Shown one piece after another: positions 16,503 through 16,600 of a stretch of 16,600 nucleotides of DNA (the first letter of the stretch is position 1; the number at the start of each line of letters is the position of its first letter). Made by a program: the position numbers and the translations under genes. The DNA lies in NCBI GenBank assembly GCA_937890745.1, contig CALADH010000077.1, forward strand, positions 1-16,600, given 5' to 3'. The notes beneath the pieces were generated by a model. That model was not told the DNA's origin and did not search any database. It saw nothing but the letters and a program-made list of their open reading frames with translations. The stretch comes from Scybalocola_A sp900557175. Its GTDB lineage: Bacteria; Bacillota; Clostridia; Lachnospirales; Lachnospiraceae.

Positions 16503-16531
16503 AGTATACGTGCTTGAGTGGGGGATGTCAA
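16503..16531 (-). promoter_or_regulatory. Methionine operon sigma-A promoter
   Basis: A perfect -35 TTGACA (16526-16531) and -10 TATACT (16503-16508) have a 17-base spacer. Transcription should start near 16496, giving a leader of only about 32 bases. That leaves no room for a SAM, cobalamin or T-box leader, so any methionine control would have to be by a DNA-binding regulator. The -35 box lies three bases from the inner edge of the right flanking repeat. Confidence 0.85.
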
Positions 16532-16534
16532 GAA

Positions 16535-16600
16535 AATTTAGGTTTGTCGACTTAGCATATTGGAAACTTTATTGCCACTATTTCAGGCGCATGGGGCGGC
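16535..16600 (+). repeat. Right copy of the 66-bp inverted repeat
   Basis: This stretch matches the reverse complement of 49-114 with six scattered substitutions and runs to the end of the window, so the element may continue. Its inner edge lies three bases upstream of the methionine operon -35 box, and its AT-rich end (AAATTT) could contribute an UP-like element to that promoter. Confidence 0.85.

Noticed and set aside
1..16600. Composite transposon or genomic island bounded by the inverted repeats
   Set aside because: There is no transposase, integrase or cargo-type gene, and the genes are core metabolic ones with uniform style. Target duplications cannot be seen because the right copy runs off the window.

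Overview
The window looks like a chromosomal segment from an anaerobic, low-to-moderate-GC Firmicute, most likely a Lachnospiraceae-type Clostridium relative. The basis is a CotS-family spore-coat kinase-like protein, an anaerobic CbiK cobaltochelatase, a short cobalamin-dependent MetH, a YitJ-type homocysteine methyltransferase/MTHFR fusion, strong GGAGG ribosome sites and consensus sigma-A promoters. All eleven genes lie on the minus strand, so transcription runs from high to low coordinates. I see no tRNA, rRNA, CRISPR array, transposase or phage gene.

In transcription order: (1) A methionine operon, 16464 to 12074, driven by a near-perfect promoter at 16503-16531. It encodes a homocysteine methyltransferase/methylenetetrahydrofolate reductase fusion and a B12-dependent methionine synthase, overlapping by 13 bases and ending at a hairpin terminator. 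(2) A solitary fabH whose -35 box begins about 8 bases past that terminator stem. A perfect 17-bp palindrome of the FabT/FabR type covers its -10 box and start site. (3) An envelope operon headed by cbiK (extended -10 promoter), followed by a family-4-like glycosyltransferase, a PlsC-type acyltransferase and an LtaS-like phosphoglycerol transferase/sulfatase-fold membrane protein. (4) asnA with its own TTGACA promoter, then a CotS-like gene that probably starts at a TTG codon. Their junction holds three mutually competing hairpins. (5) A phosphoglucomutase/phosphomannomutase with a strong 13-bp-stem terminator. (6) A half-size ABC exporter with its own AT-rich leader.

The genes are mostly housekeeping: one-carbon and methionine metabolism, fatty-acid initiation, membrane lipid and teichoic-type polymer synthesis, asparagine synthesis and sugar-phosphate supply. 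The B12 link is that cbiK can help make the cofactor MetH uses, although the two genes are in separate operons. The least ordinary feature is a 66-bp repeat (60/66 identical) at both ends of the window in inverted orientation. It brackets the whole 16.4-kb gene block and abuts the -35 region of the methionine promoter at one end. I found no clearly novel multi-gene system. The points worth checking are the flanking inverted repeats, the fabH operator, the asnA-cotS RNA switch-like junction and the near-duplicate promoter cores.
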